From Pogonophryne albipinna (taxonomy: Eukaryota > Chordata > Actinopteri > Perciformes > Artedidraconidae), in contig CM053246.1 in NCBI GenBank assembly GCA_028583405.1, forward strand, positions 20,529,570-20,593,569: a DNA stretch of 64,000 bases, given 5' to 3'. The notes under the pieces are model-generated. The model was not told where the DNA came from. It worked only from the letters and a program-made list of their open reading frames with translations, and made no database searches. The translations under genes and the position numbers were made by a program. Below are positions 12,461-25,034 of the stretch, in pieces (the stretch's first letter is position 1; every line of letters begins with the position of its first letter).

Positions 12461-14545
12461 ACTGGCGCGCAGTCGGACCTTTGGTCGCTGGAGGAGTTCC
12501 TGGCCTGCGGTTTCTCGCGGGACGACCTGCGACCCGTCAGCCTCAGCCTGTCGGCCGCCAACCGCTCCCCAATAACCATCGAGGGAGCGTTTTTCGCTAG
12601 GCTCTCGACGACCTGCAGCGGGGGGCGTGTTACATCCTGCCGTTCCATGGTATATGTGAGCAGCTCGGTCCGGGCCATGTACTTCTCCTACGAGTCGTTG
12701 CTCAACCTCGGCCTCTTGCCCGTGAACTTCCCATCGGACGACGTTGCAGGGGGGCCCAAGGACAGGCGTAGCCCTGACACGGCTGACACGCCAGACCAGC
12801 CCTTGTCCGTCAATGCGACAAGGTCAGCCAACGGCGGCTGCGTGGGGCCAGGTGACCCCCGGGACGCCCAGTGCTCATGTCCTCAGCGCACGGTCCCCCC
12901 GGCGCGCCCCGCAGCACTGCCGTTCCCTTGTACGCCAGAGAACAACAACCGGATGAAAGGTTGGCTACTCGGGAGATATGCCTCGTCGACGTTCAATACT
13001 TGCCCCCATCGAGCACTACCATGCATGGAGGGGCCACCTATCGAGATGCACGTGGACCCCGCAGCTACGCCTAGGGCATGTCACACCGCGGCTACAGTGC
13101 CTCTACACTGGCAGTGGAGGGTCCACGATGACCTCCTGCGGGACGAAGCCCTTGGGGTCATTGAACGTGTGTCATACGGCGAGCCAGTGGCGTGGTGCCA
13201 TCGTATGGTAGTCACTCGGAAGCACGACGGTTCCCCACGCAGGACCGTGGACTTCTCCCCCCTCAACAAGTTCTGCCAACGTGAGACCTTCGCCACTGAG
13301 TCCCCGTTCCACCTTGCACGCCGCGTCCCGAAGGGCACCTGGAAGACCGTCACGGACGCCTGGAACGGCTACCACAGTGTTCCCCTGCGTGAGTCGGATC
13401 GCCACCTCACTACCTTCATCACACCCTTCGGCCGTTGGCGCCACACCAGGGCACCACAGGGTTTCCTGTCATCATTTGATGCTGTCCTCTCGGACTATGA
13501 ACGCAAGGAACGTTGTGTGGATGACACCATCCACTATGACACCGACCTGGAGCAACACTGGTGGAGGACCATCGACTTCCTGACGCGTGTCGGCCGGTCG
13601 GGCATCGTGTTGAACCCAGACAAGTTTCAGTTCGCGGAGAGGTGCGTCGATTTCGCTGGCTTCAGGGTGTCGGAATCTACCATCGAACCGCTCCCGAAAT
13701 ACTTGGACGCCATCCGGGACTTCCCCACCCCAGGCTCCACGACGGACATCAGGAGTTGGTTCGGCCTTGTCAACCAGGTGGCCAACTACGCCCAGTTGCG
13801 TGACACGATGGCTCCATTTAAGCCGTTCCTCAGCCCACGCTGTGTGTTCCTATGGTCCCCCGTTCTGGAGGAGGCCTTCCAGGCGTCCAAGCAAGCCATA
13901 ATGGAGGCCATCCGCGAGGGCGTGGAGATCTACGACATGCAGAAGCGTACCTGCCTCCGCCCTGACTGGTCAATGCGTGGCATTGGCTACTTCCTGCTCC
14001 AGCAACATTGTCACTGTGCCTCGGGCATACCGGACTGCTGTCCAGGTGGATGGAGGATCACCCTCGCAGGTTCGCGTTTCCTGTCCCCTGCGGAGCAGCG
14101 CTATGCGGCCGTCGAGGGAGAGGCCCTAGCTGTGGCCTGGGGTCTGGAACAGACGCGGTACTTCACGCAGGGGTCCGACAACCTCGTCGTGGTCACCGAC
14201 CATAAGCCGTTGGTGAAGATCTTTGGCGACCGTACGCTGGATGAGATAACAAACTCGCGTCTGTTTAGACTCAAGCAGCGCACCCTCCCATGGCGCTTTG
14301 ACATTGTGCATCTGCCTGGCAAGGGCAACTATGCCGCTGATGCCACGTCGAGGCATCCTTCCCCCTCGGGCTCAGCGAACGGCCTCTCATTGGGGCTGCC
14401 GAGCAGGCCTGACGCCGTGGAGTCAGCACTCATGGCATCCATCCGCGACAACGCACGGGAGCTCGGAGCCGTCTCTTGGCACCTCCTCGCACGGGAGACA
14501 GCGGCTGACGGATGCCTCGGCCACCTCCTCCAAGGGTGGGATTGA
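12458..14545 (+). pseudogene. Gypsy pol part 1: protease end, reverse transcriptase and RNase H
   Basis: The frame holds TGAQSDLWSLEEF (protease active-site region, with the Asp that normally precedes TGA lost at the deletion), then RT motifs WKTVTDAWNGYHSVPL (motif A), APQGFLSS (motif B) and CVDDTIHYD (motif C, the Asp pair near 13520). RNase H follows with RPDWSMRGIGYF, AVEGEALAVAW, VTDHKPL and NYAADATSRHP supplying acidic residues. An ATG at 12647 opens a 632-codon frame. That frame stops at 14545 because of an indel near 14536 that throws integrase into another frame. The product would have made cDNA in the capsid. RT motifs look intact, but protease and linkage to integrase are broken. 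Confidence 0.8.
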
Positions 14546-15971
14546 CGTAAATGACCCTGCCCTGGCGAGTCTGTCATCGGTCTGTGAGTCCGTCTACGCA
14601 CAGGACGGCGTCCTGCTCTATCGGGACCGCGTGGTGGTCCCCCCATCCCTCCGTGGGACAGTTCTTCGGCATCTCCATGCCGCTCACCAGGGGACCTCAG
14701 CGATGGGGGAGCATGCCCGAGCCATAGTTTACTGGCCCGGGATGTCCGGGGACATTCAGGCCACCAGGGACGGGTGTGCAGACTGCAACCGCAATGCTCC
14801 GTCACAGGCGGCTACACCCCCCCTGCCGTCCTCACCCCAGTCCACGCCATTCGAGGCGGTGTTTGCTGACTTCTTCGACTATGGGGGCCGCCACTACCTA
14901 GTTGTCGGGGACCGTCTCTCGGGCTGGGTAGAGGTCCTGAGCTCTACGGCGGGTACTGCCCTGGCGGGCTCAGCTGGCCTGGTCCAACACCTCCGTTCGT
15001 TCTTCGCCACCTTCGGCGTACCGGAGGAGTTCTCGAGCGACGGTGGTCCGGAATTCAAGGCGAGCCACACTGAGGACTTCCTCCGCTTATGGCACGTCAA
15101 ACACCGTGTGTCTTCCATTAGCTTTCCGCAGTCGAATGGGAGAGCGGAAGTTGCGGTTAAGACTGCTAAGCGCCTCCTGATGTCCAACACCGGCCCGTCG
15201 GGCGGCCTTGATCAGGACCGCTTCCTGCGTGCTATGCTGCAGTTGCGAAACACGCCTGATCCCGACTGCAACCTCTCGCCAGCGCAGATCATCTTCGGCC
15301 GCCTCCTTCGTGGCTGACTCTCCTTCGTGAACCGCCTCGAGAAGTTCTCAAACCCGCATATCCGCCTGCTATGGCGGGAGGCATGGGCGGCGAAGGAGGA
15401 CGCCCTTCGGACCCGTATGTCCCGTACCACCGAGTCTCTGGGGACTCGCTCAAGATCGCTCCGCCCATTGGCACTCGGCGAAAGGGTATTCCTCCAGAAC
15501 CAGCAAGGCCCGAGCCCCCACAAATGGGACAGGTCAGGGATCGTGGTGGAGTTGCCGGGCCACGACCAGTATCGGGTCAGGGTTGACGGTTCGGGACGTT
15601 TGACACTGCGCAACCGGCGTTTCCTCCGTGCCTACACGCCGGCCACACCCTGAGCCCGTGAGCAGTCGGCTGCGCCATTGCCGCCGCCCGCTGCTCTGGG
15701 CCATCAGCCCCCACCTACCCACCCGGGCTGGGCGACGTCCCAGGGGATTGCTCAGCGGCCGGCTGTTGGACCCCGCGACTCGGCTATGGGCGCTTCCCCA
15801 CCGGCACCTGCTGGTGAGGCGTCCTCTGACCTCACCGTTCCTATGGGTGCCTTCCTGGGCGCACCGCTCCCGGTGCCGCAGTCGCCGCCGACACTGCCCC
15901 AGCCTACTCGGCCAGGCCGCGTGAGGAGGCCACCTGCACGTTATGAGCCCGAGTCCGGCAGCTGGATTTAG
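14536..15971 (+). pseudogene. Gypsy pol part 2: integrase with in-frame stops
   Basis: Shifted one frame relative to RNase H. The zinc-binding part has HLHAAHQG ... CADCNRN (HHCC pattern). The catalytic core shows Asp in FADFFDYGG, Asp in SSDGGPEF and Glu in NGRAEVAVK, a complete DDE set by inspection. A TGA stop near 15315-15317 interrupts it after GRLLRG; the same frame resumes (LSFVNRLEKFSNPH) through a GERVFLQNQ and VVELPGHDQY C-terminal domain. A second stop lies at 15651-15653, after which the frame runs on to a typical terminal RRPPARYEPESGSWI. The original protein would have inserted cDNA into the host chromosome. Confidence 0.8.
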
Positions 15972-16007
15972 ACCGTTAATCTATTCCGGCCCATAGTTTT
16001 CCGGTCT

Positions 16008-16015
16008 GGGGGGGA
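16008..16015 (+). other. polypurine tract
   Basis: Seven G residues and an A immediately upstream of the 3' LTR, in the place and composition expected for the primer of plus-strand synthesis. Confidence 0.8.
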
Positions 16016-16388
16016 TGAAGAGTTTATCGCCGGCCACTAGAGGGCAGCGTCACTGCTGTCGCTGTCCGGATATGCCGTGCTCTGACCCGGTAGTGCCGAG
16101 CGGCCATTTTAGTTCAAATATTGTTCATTCACTCCGCCTCGAGTTGAGACGTTCATCCACTCATTCATGTAAGATTGTTTCCACTATTGTTTGGTGTGTC
16201 TTTACTCTATGTAATTGAATATATGTGTATTGGTCATGACATGCATGTATGTAGTACTTTGTCAGCTTATCTTATCTAGTATCTATCTAGTACTTTGTCA
16301 GCTTATCTTGCTGCATTGCTCTGTTTCAGGGTGTCGTCATCCTTGTCATTTAAGTACCGAAACTGACATTGAGGAGTGTGTTTCTTCA
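16016..16388 (+). repeat. 3' LTR of the Gypsy element
   Basis: 373 bp, starting TGAAGAG directly after the polypurine tract and ending TTCTTCA, followed by the target duplication CTTTT. Differences from the 5' copy are listed there. Confidence 0.92.
16034..16047 (+). promoter_or_regulatory. CTCF-consensus word in the 3' LTR
   Basis: The same 14-bp CTCF-type word as in the 5' LTR, in the same orientation, giving two tandem sites 4.1 kb apart and about 11 kb upstream of foxd3. Confidence 0.5.
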
Positions 16389-18484
16389 CTTTTTGCATGA
16401 CCAATAAAAAACACACTGTGTGCTGAAGACTAAGTTACAGATAAGGAATAGAAAACACATTCATTACTTAAATGAACCAACAAGATATGTTCATGTACTA
16501 TTCCAATACAGAACTGATGAATTATCAACAGGGCAACCGGTTGGCTTGAATCCGATTTTTCTCTTTATTATTCATTGTTAATTGTTTGCTGTGGATAGAG
16601 AGCTCTCTTAGTTTCCCTCTCTTTCTATTCAGTTGACATTCCTGATGGGGAAAATCCAGAATTCGTAATGAAGAGCAAAACATTACATATGCATGCAGAC
16701 ATTTTGGATCGCTTGCAGCTATAGTCTTTCAATGTTCCCGCTGCATGAATCTGCACCAACGACTAAGGGCCAAAAGAGCACGGAACAGCAATGACATATG
16801 TTACAAAGTTCAAAATGTATGTAACTTCCTCAATATTATCCTTGACTGGCTTGCTTTGTTTCAAATGTGTGTCCAAACCATGTACACAGATGAGTGACCT
16901 AGCAGAGGAATTCCTTCTGCAGCTCAATGAAATGGCTTATGCAGGGCAAATTTAATATGTGGTTTTGCCCAGACAATACCGGGGTTTGAGCAGATCTGCT
17001 ATGCCCTGGAGCTGGGTGATGAAGAAGAGCAACACAGAGAAGAATGGGGCCGTTGTGAGCCTCTGAAAGTTTGATGGCCCCTTAGCAGGATGCAGAAAAA
17101 CCTAAAAACCCAGGAGGACGTGTTTCCCTCTGTAGGGGAAATAAGACGGGGAGCATTGCAGAAGTGCAATAGAAAAACACATTAAAGAGTAAGTTTGCGA
17201 AACTCATACTGCTCTATCATTTCACTAACATTCGCACAAATTGATAGAAAGTCATAAAACATGAAAGAAGGACGTGGCTTTGGCAAATGGCTACAATTTG
17301 AAAGAAGATTTAGAATAAAGTCAAAGACATTGTTGCACATGAATCTACTTCAACAAATTGAAAACAAAAATGTTTCACAGTCTTAAGACAAGTCACAAGT
17401 CATTTATTTTACAGCACATACAACTTGTAATTCACTTTGCAAAACACAACAAAATGTGTTATGGACATTTAAAGGGTTTGCAAAATAATTGTCATTGGGG
17501 GAACTCCATCGCCAAAAATTTGGTTGCTTTTGATAATGTGTAGAGCCACATGGAAGTTAAGAATAGGATGACATTATGTTGTTTGGCCTGTTTAGGCAAC
17601 CTTTGATTTAATGTTTGTTACCAAGCAATACTGCATCCCTAAACTATACCCCATGGAAGCTCAGTGCCTGCACACAGTAACCAGTCTATTCTCTGATTGC
17701 ATTTTAGCACATTAAGCTCTTTTGTAAACATTTGATAACATTCAAAGAAGGTGTAAGGCTGCTCCAAATGACATTAGGTCCACTAACACAAGTCATCTGA
17801 CAGGAATACCTCTAATTTCTAGTATAGATTGTTTTCATGCTGAATTCTAACATGATAATCACATTTGCTGTTCTAAGTTGCTTTCTCAAGTCCAGTCACA
17901 TGTTCCCATTAGCCGTTTAGCTTCCCCTTTAGTTCTTGCGTTGAGACATTACATGCCGACACGAGGCAAGCCAAGTGACTATAAACCGCAGCACTTTGAT
18001 GATTTTGAAACATGTTTAAATTATATCATTAGCTTAATTCCCCACAAGCTCCTTCCGTGAACTAGATGCCACGGGCTGAATCAAAGTCAGATGTTTTGTT
18101 TGCAATCAGTATAATAAGTAAAAATAGTACAAATTTAAAGTTTATCCAGCAGTTTCTTTTATCTTTTTGATTATTAAGATTTAAACTCAGGTGGATAAGA
18201 CTAATCTAAGTGTGGTTAATACACAACTTGGTGATTGATAAATTGTTTATAATGAAGCATATTATATTGATGTATTTTGTGTACATTTTCCATTGGCTGC
18301 TTCTGCATGTGGGTTTAAATTGTATATAAAAGATTAAGAATGCATTATTTGTGAACATGCCCAAGGCTGCCAAATATAACTTTAGCAAATTTAGATTTGC
18401 ATCATGGATCACAGATAAGCAAGGAATGTTGCTTGATCATTTTATCAGAAAAAAACATGTGCAGGTCAAAAACAAAGCCATGAG

Positions 18485-18486
<2 letters not shown>

Positions 18487-18518
<32 letters not shown>
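18487..18518. repeat. CA microsatellite
   Basis: Uninterrupted alternating A and C, 32 bp. Confidence 0.95.
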
Positions 18519-18522
<4 letters not shown>

Positions 18523-19839
18523 GAACTATCACTGTAAAAAGAAAATCAATCTACGGTTCTATCAGTTACGAGATGTTAGCCCCTTTAAAAGGGAAATCCT
18601 CACTGAATTAACTACCGCCTGCAGCGCTGCACGTCCCTGGATGTGTGCACAGTATGCCAATGTTGAGTTGACCAAGTGACCAGCAGAAAGATATTCAGTG
18701 TGAGCCCGCTGCCAGGTGCCATTACACTTCTCCGTCCAGCAGAGAAAAGCAGTCCCACAACCCACCATCTGTTCCCAGAATGCCCTCAGCAGCTCACCGC
18801 AGTGTCCTTTCTATTCTATTTTGTCATCATAATTAAGGGACTTTTGGTTTGTGTGTGTATACCAAAATCTTGTTGCCATCTTCTGAATAAAATCTTATGT
18901 GTGTGGCAAAGTACTTGTGCAAAACAGTCTGACTGATGCAAAAATATGAGATGTTTACTCCAAAAACACTTGTTCTTGTGTCCTAGGAAGAATGCAAAAG
19001 GCTACTTACAGATGCACATTTCACATTTACTATAATGCATTCAGAGGTATAAAAAGGCCTTAGATTACCATTTTAAATTGTCAATGCACAACAGGTCACA
19101 GTCGTGCATGCAGAGGGTTCATTTTTGACACTGATTCATATGCAAAGACTGTCTGGGTTTTTATTTTAAAATCCCACAACACTCTGAGCATTGTGGTCAC
19201 TGTGAAACATATTCCAAACAACCGCCTCCGTCACTTTTCATGCCAACTCTGAGTCATCCTGACTTACACATCCAAGCAACAAGGACCCCCCCCCCCCCCA
19301 AAACCCCCCCATCCCTCCTCCGTTTCCTCTGACAACAATATCTGCTTATGATCTGCCTTATGGACAAGCACACAGTCCTCACACAGTCACAGAGCGTGAT
19401 TTACAACGCAGCCTTAATGTGTGGCGGTAGTGAAAGCCCCCCCACCTCCATCAAAGGCGCTTCCTCCGGCAACCGGGCAGAGCCCACTGCCTCTGGAGCC
19501 CCTCATTATTACATGCGAGGGGGGACTTGTGATCTTTTTAATTATTCTGCACTTCATTTCTATCCCACCATTCAAAACGCAACATGAGAATTGATTGCCT
19601 CAAATATCCATCTTTATAATCTCCCCCAGGCCCATAAATTATCCGACTTTGGGGCAGGGCGGACGAGTCGTGCAGGCACAAGCAGATCCCTTTCAGACCC
19701 GAGCAGAGCCTCGTCCCTGCAGTGTGCGGGGAGGGGGGGCTCGCTCTTTGGCTCGCTGAAAACGGGAGGGAAAAAAAGTACACTTGTTATCTTGTGAACC
19801 CTCAAACATGTAAGATAGGAATCTCTTGAATGTCAGCGA

Positions 19840-20110
19840 CAGAAATGGAATTAACAAGAGATCTTTTTATTGTCACAGAAGGTCATTAGGCTGCCAATCG
19901 GGGTAATTATGGAAATGATCTCCCCAGCTCTTTGGAATGTTTTCCTGCTTCCATAAGGACTTGAAAGTGTTCAATCAGCCTCTCTCGTGGGAAAGTTCAG
20001 ACATAACTGCAAGTGTACCAGCAAAATCAAATTAAGCAAAGAGATTTCATTAGTATTTATAGCCCCGAGGCATTTGTAAAAGTATGGAGCAGCAGAGTAA
20101 TGTGGGACTG
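19840..20110. promoter_or_regulatory. candidate enhancer island
   Basis: Non-repetitive segment with clustered words GGAATTAACAAG, GGTAATTATGG, TTTTTATTGTCACAG, CAAATTAAGC and TTCATTAGTATTTATAG, that is several homeodomain, HOX/PBX-like and SOX-like sites. The look is that of a deeply conserved non-coding element upstream of a developmental gene, judged by pattern only. Confidence 0.25.
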
Positions 20111-22399
20111 TGGAGGAGAGAATTATTGCTTAATGACAAAGGCCATACCTAGAAGACATACACATAGATAATGAATAGGAGGCATTGATTGCATCTTTAA
20201 AGAGGATTCTTGAGGGAATGTAAAATATTGATGCTTGTATGGCTGACTTTGGACTTGGCAGGGTGTGAAGGATGTAACTTTGTTAACATTGTTTGGTTAT
20301 AAGTTTATTATTAAATCATGTTTCATTTATTTCAAAGTACGACTAAACCCTGGAATATGAGCAAAATCAGCAAAATCAAAGTTTGAGTTTATATAGCACC
20401 TGACTACATTTACTCAGTACTGTGCTTAAGTATACATTTGAGGTACATATATTAGATTTCCAAATATTTTATGTTTTCAGCCTCTTAAGTTTGTATGTGC
20501 TGTTTTCTTCTATTAAATTACACTGAACTGAATCTTTTTGAGGATTTGACTTCTTTGACTGTTCCTTCACACTGTTAATCTGACTGAGACCAAACATGCT
20601 CAAAGTTGATCTGAAATGAGTCATCAATGTTTTCAGAAAAAAAACAAGAACATGCTTATGAAATATATCTATCAGAGAGGGACATTTAAATTGAAATTAA
20701 AAGTGTAAATGATAACATTTGCAACTAGTTTCACACATAGTATAGTATATTTTGAATATGAAAATAACTCCTGGGTAAATAGAATGTGTTACTGATAGAT
20801 ACCAATATAAAAACTTCACTATGACTGGCAGTCATTTTTTGGTATCACACATTTTCTTAGATTGTATGTTATATATGCAAATCAGCCACTATTCAGTGCT
20901 ATTTTTGGTTCATTTAGGATAAACGTACAGACACAAATAGACAAAACAAGTACAAATAAACACCTAAATGTGTATTTCAGATGTTTTTTTCTCCGCTTCT
21001 ATGACAGAAGACGTATCACAGAAGCAAAATAGTCCAGAATTGACCAGTGCATAAAAAACTAGGATTTGCCTGGGGTGTCTTGCTATAAAAACCCAATGTT
21101 AAAAGATAACACCAACCCAGGGAAAAATAACACTTTTGTAAAGCTAACCTCATATTGTGTCTGTTATTGACCAGATTTTTGACCCAGTTTTTGGACAGAA
21201 TGATGTTGAGTGTAAGAATATTATTTGAATCTTGAAGAATAAAAGACTATTGAGTTTTAAAATAAAATATCTTATTTAGTATACAACAATGGATTAGGTG
21301 AGACCAAATATACACCTTTATATTTCCCATTGTCTAATAAATCACGTCATTGTCTGCATTAGAGATTCAAGACTAAATTAAATGAAGTCAGAGAGCTATG
21401 TGCACTAAATTGCAACACCTGATTTGAATCATTGGGTCTATTCAGTCCACTTAACCTCAGCGTAATTGACAATTTAAAGGTGCAATCCTTAATTTCAAGA
21501 GACAGCACAACGACTTTGATTAGATTGTGGGATATGCACTTCCCCTCTGGATTAACAGACAAGGGCACTTTTTATTAAGCAAATAAGGGGATGGAGTAGC
21601 TACACATTAGAGGAGAAACATGGTTTTAAGATGAATTAGATAATGTGCGATAACATCAGGCCTTCATGAGAATAAAGCACATTATAGACTAAGAGTGATG
21701 TTAATTTGAAATCTTTAGGATATATTGTAAAATATGACCTTTTTAAACATCTTGACAGATTATGTGAAGGAATATTATTATGGGCAGGGCAGGCAGGGAT
21801 GTAGGAGGTAATTTAGTGTGATGTTACATGTATATGCATCAATAGGCAAGGGGATATTGAGTTCAGGGGTCACACTGGCTGAGACTTTCCTTTAGATGTC
21901 AATTATGTGAAAAGCTGCTTAGATTAGTGCAGGGGGAGTCACAACATGAATCAAATTGGACACCTTTTATGAAAACCATGCAGGATTTTAATGTGGATAT
22001 GTTTTTTGTACAGAAGTTATAAGGTTTCCTGTTGGATAGATAGAGTGGTAATATACAAGATTTCCTGAAAGCGATTTTTAGATCATTTCAATCGACTTTT
22101 GTTGGATTTTTCTCCATTTATTAAACACCACCACTCACACCCTGCAGTATTAGCATTGTTTACTATCGTTTTATGCAGACAAAGACGTGGTGCAAAACCA
22201 GGCTGCCTGTGTTTTGACACCGTGCTAAATGACTGCTATTGGGCCAATTTGCACTGTTTACAACCTGAATCGCTCCTCTCACAACACGGTGATATACTGA
22301 TGTGCATTTTTCCAGCCTCAATCTGAATGACAAAAAGCTTACAAACTGGGTGACATTGCAAGTACTTAACAAGTACATATTGGCATGGTAATCCGGCTG

Positions 22400-22540
22400 C
22401 ATTTAGCGGGAGGTGTCAATTTCCCACCAGCACCCGCGAGCAGCCGCAGCCTCCCCGGGGGCCTCCAGCTGACGGACAGCCGGAGGAGAGGCGAAGCGGC
22501 CGGGTGGAGGGGCTGCGAGGGGACAGTGCAGTGATTTCAG
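22400..22540. promoter_or_regulatory. GC-rich patch, possible CpG island
   Basis: A sharp GC and CpG rise in an AT-rich background, about 5 kb before foxd3 (CACCCGCGAGCAGCCGCAG, GGCGAAGCGGCCGGG). It could be a promoter for a non-coding transcript or a distal CpG island. No exon or splice signal was identified. Confidence 0.25.
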
Positions 22541-23719
22541 GGATTTGCGGATTTGGGCAAACAATTATCATTTTTTATTAATTCTGAGTAAAATATGTGT
22601 TTGTACCGTCTTGCAAAAATATTCACCTGTGATTTAATAATTGTTTACCTTATTCTGAGCTTGTTTTTACGTTTGATAAGATTGTATATATTATTGTTAC
22701 AAACTAATTATATTTAAATAATCTACCTTTACAAAATTATTTACCTTATTAGATTCTCCATTATATTTACCCTAATGATAGATGGGATTTGATATGTGAC
22801 CATTTGTGTAATATTTTGTTGTTAATGTATTAGTGTACTTATCATAAATCTCCACATTATAAAATATTATAGACAGCCATCATAATCATTCATTATAATC
22901 TAAAACAATTAGGGAAATGTACAGAACAACATACAAGGCCGCAGACGAGCCTGGAAATGTATTTTAGGCCCTACTGCATATCAAAATATTGAATATGAAT
23001 ATTCAATATAGACAACCACTGACCCAAGTGTCCAGTTGTTCTCGGATTCTGTTAACTCTGTCCGTTTCTGAAATAAGTTATATATTTGTTCTGCAGCTGC
23101 TACAGCAGAAACACCTGCAGACAAGAAGGTTAATCAACTTACTTTCTTCAATTTAAACTTGCTATATCTATATATTTTTTTCAAAGTTCATCATAATATA
23201 ATTGATCTCTTCCCAAAAATATGAACAAAACGAACAAAATCTAAAAAGTGTGTTAAAACGTGAGTCCTTATCACCTGCTGCAATCTGCTGCATGCATGGT
23301 GTCTTTACAGACGCGTCAAATAGATGTGACTTCAGACAACAGGAAATCAGACTCGTGGATCAGTGTCGTGTTTTGGGGCTCTTTGTGCTCTGTTGTGTAG
23401 GAGAGATGTGCTCCGGCTGATCATGCAGGTTAAAAATGGGCTCCATCATTTTGTTTGACAGACGCTCGCAGGTTGATAGAGTGGATTCCTTGAGAAGAGC
23501 TGAAAATGGTGGTTTCCAAAAAAAGGAATCAGTCTTCCTTCTAGGGTTTTTCACGATCCACATGATCAACCATGAAACATTAAATTCTAGGAAAATATTT
23601 AAATAATTTGATTGTTTCCCAGCTGACTGAAGTGTGGTTCACAGATTTGTGAATTGTTTTAATTTTTTGAGAACATCTTGTCTTTATTAAATCTGACAAG
23701 GTGAAGATTTGGTTACATG

Positions 23720-24010
23720 GTGTAACATAATTAACATAATGGTCGTGATTACAGGCGCGCTAACAATGCCATTAATTTATCATATCGTTTTACTAGCTGC
23801 TGCCCCCAACTGCCCTCTCACCTAATTAATTAAACGAGTTGCCTTTCAGAAATCTGCTTTTACAAACAGCTGATTTCGATGCAAGAGACAGTGTTTTCGA
23901 ATTGTAATTATTTCTGGCATCACTTATCATATGAAGATATGATGTAAAATATCATGTGTGTGTTATCTGAATTAATGGGCGTTTTGATAACACCGAGTAT
24001 TTGAATAAAA
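23720..24010. promoter_or_regulatory. candidate enhancer island
   Basis: Clustered TAAT-type words (ACATAATTAACATAATGG, GCCATTAATTTATC, CCTAATTAATTAAACG, GAATTAATGG) and an E-box-like CAGCTG within a mixed-composition, non-repeat stretch 3.5 kb upstream of the foxd3 start. Candidate only. Confidence 0.25.
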
Positions 24011-24912
24011 TGTATTTTAATGACTAATAATTATATTCTGCTTTTTTGTTGTTGATTGAAATTACAGTTTAAATATTCTGTGGTTGACATGAGAGATATT
24101 CCTAATCTAAATACCACACATATTCAGTGCAGAAGAAATCCAAAGATTAAAGTCCCATATTTGTACTTTTTACATTTGGTCTTAATTCTTATATTAATTC
24201 ACAATATAACGTGCCCTTCCCAAGTAATCATGTGGTTGCATAGAAGGAGAATAAAAAAAAAAAGTGGATTTAAAGAGTAAAAACGTAAAAATAATCTCAC
24301 CACTATTTTCAAATGTCCTCAAAGATATATCAATATTTTGATCATTTAAACTGCCACTTTGAGTCTTGTCTGAAACCCTCACCCTGCTGAAGTGTCTTTG
24401 AGCAAACCCTCGCCCTCTTATGCAGGTGACCCTGACCTCTGACTCCTGAGAGACATGATGAGTACACAGGCGGGACAGAGAGAGAAAAAGCCTCGCTCTC
24501 AGGAATCAGCAGAGCGTCACATTATTATGATCACAATTATTTGTTCGGTGACCTTGCAGGTAGTTTGCAGGGATCACATGTGGAGACTGTTTCCTCTCCA
24601 TCACCTGAGCTGCTGCTGCCTCCTCTCTTCTCTCGGTCCCTCTAATGGTTTCATGCAGGAGCGAGTTGGCTTATTATACTAAAAGGTTTTGTCGCGCTAA
24701 GCCGTGCATGTGTGCTTAAAACGTACATTTCATTAACAAACTGCGGAGGTATAAAAGCGGATTTATGAGGCTTCAAAAGATCACAGGAAGGACGGGTTTG
24801 AAACCCCCTCTCGGTGCTGTTGCAGGCAGGTTATATCAGCAGTTACGCCGCCTTTCACACAACACTGCGACTCAGGGATTTCTTTTTAAAGGAGGCTGGC
24901 AGCACCTGTGTC

Positions 24913-25034
<122 letters not shown>

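Larger units (their letters stand above)
11871..16388 (+). mobile_element. Ty3/Gypsy LTR retrotransposon, full outline but coding-defective
   Basis: Two direct LTRs of 373 bp (11871-12243 and 16016-16388) bound a 3.8-kb interior carrying gag, protease, reverse transcriptase, RNase H and integrase remnants in the order gag-PR-RT-RH-IN, which defines Ty3/Gypsy. A 5-bp target duplication CTTTT flanks the element (11866-11870 and 16389-16393). The LTRs start with TG; the 3' copy ends CA and the 5' copy ends CT. A polypurine tract of seven Gs and an A sits directly before the 3' LTR. The bases after the 5' LTR read TGACGAC where a primer-binding site would normally begin TGG. By eye the LTRs differ at only three positions. 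The interior has a gag-protease deletion, one frameshift and at least two in-frame stops. Confidence 0.9.
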
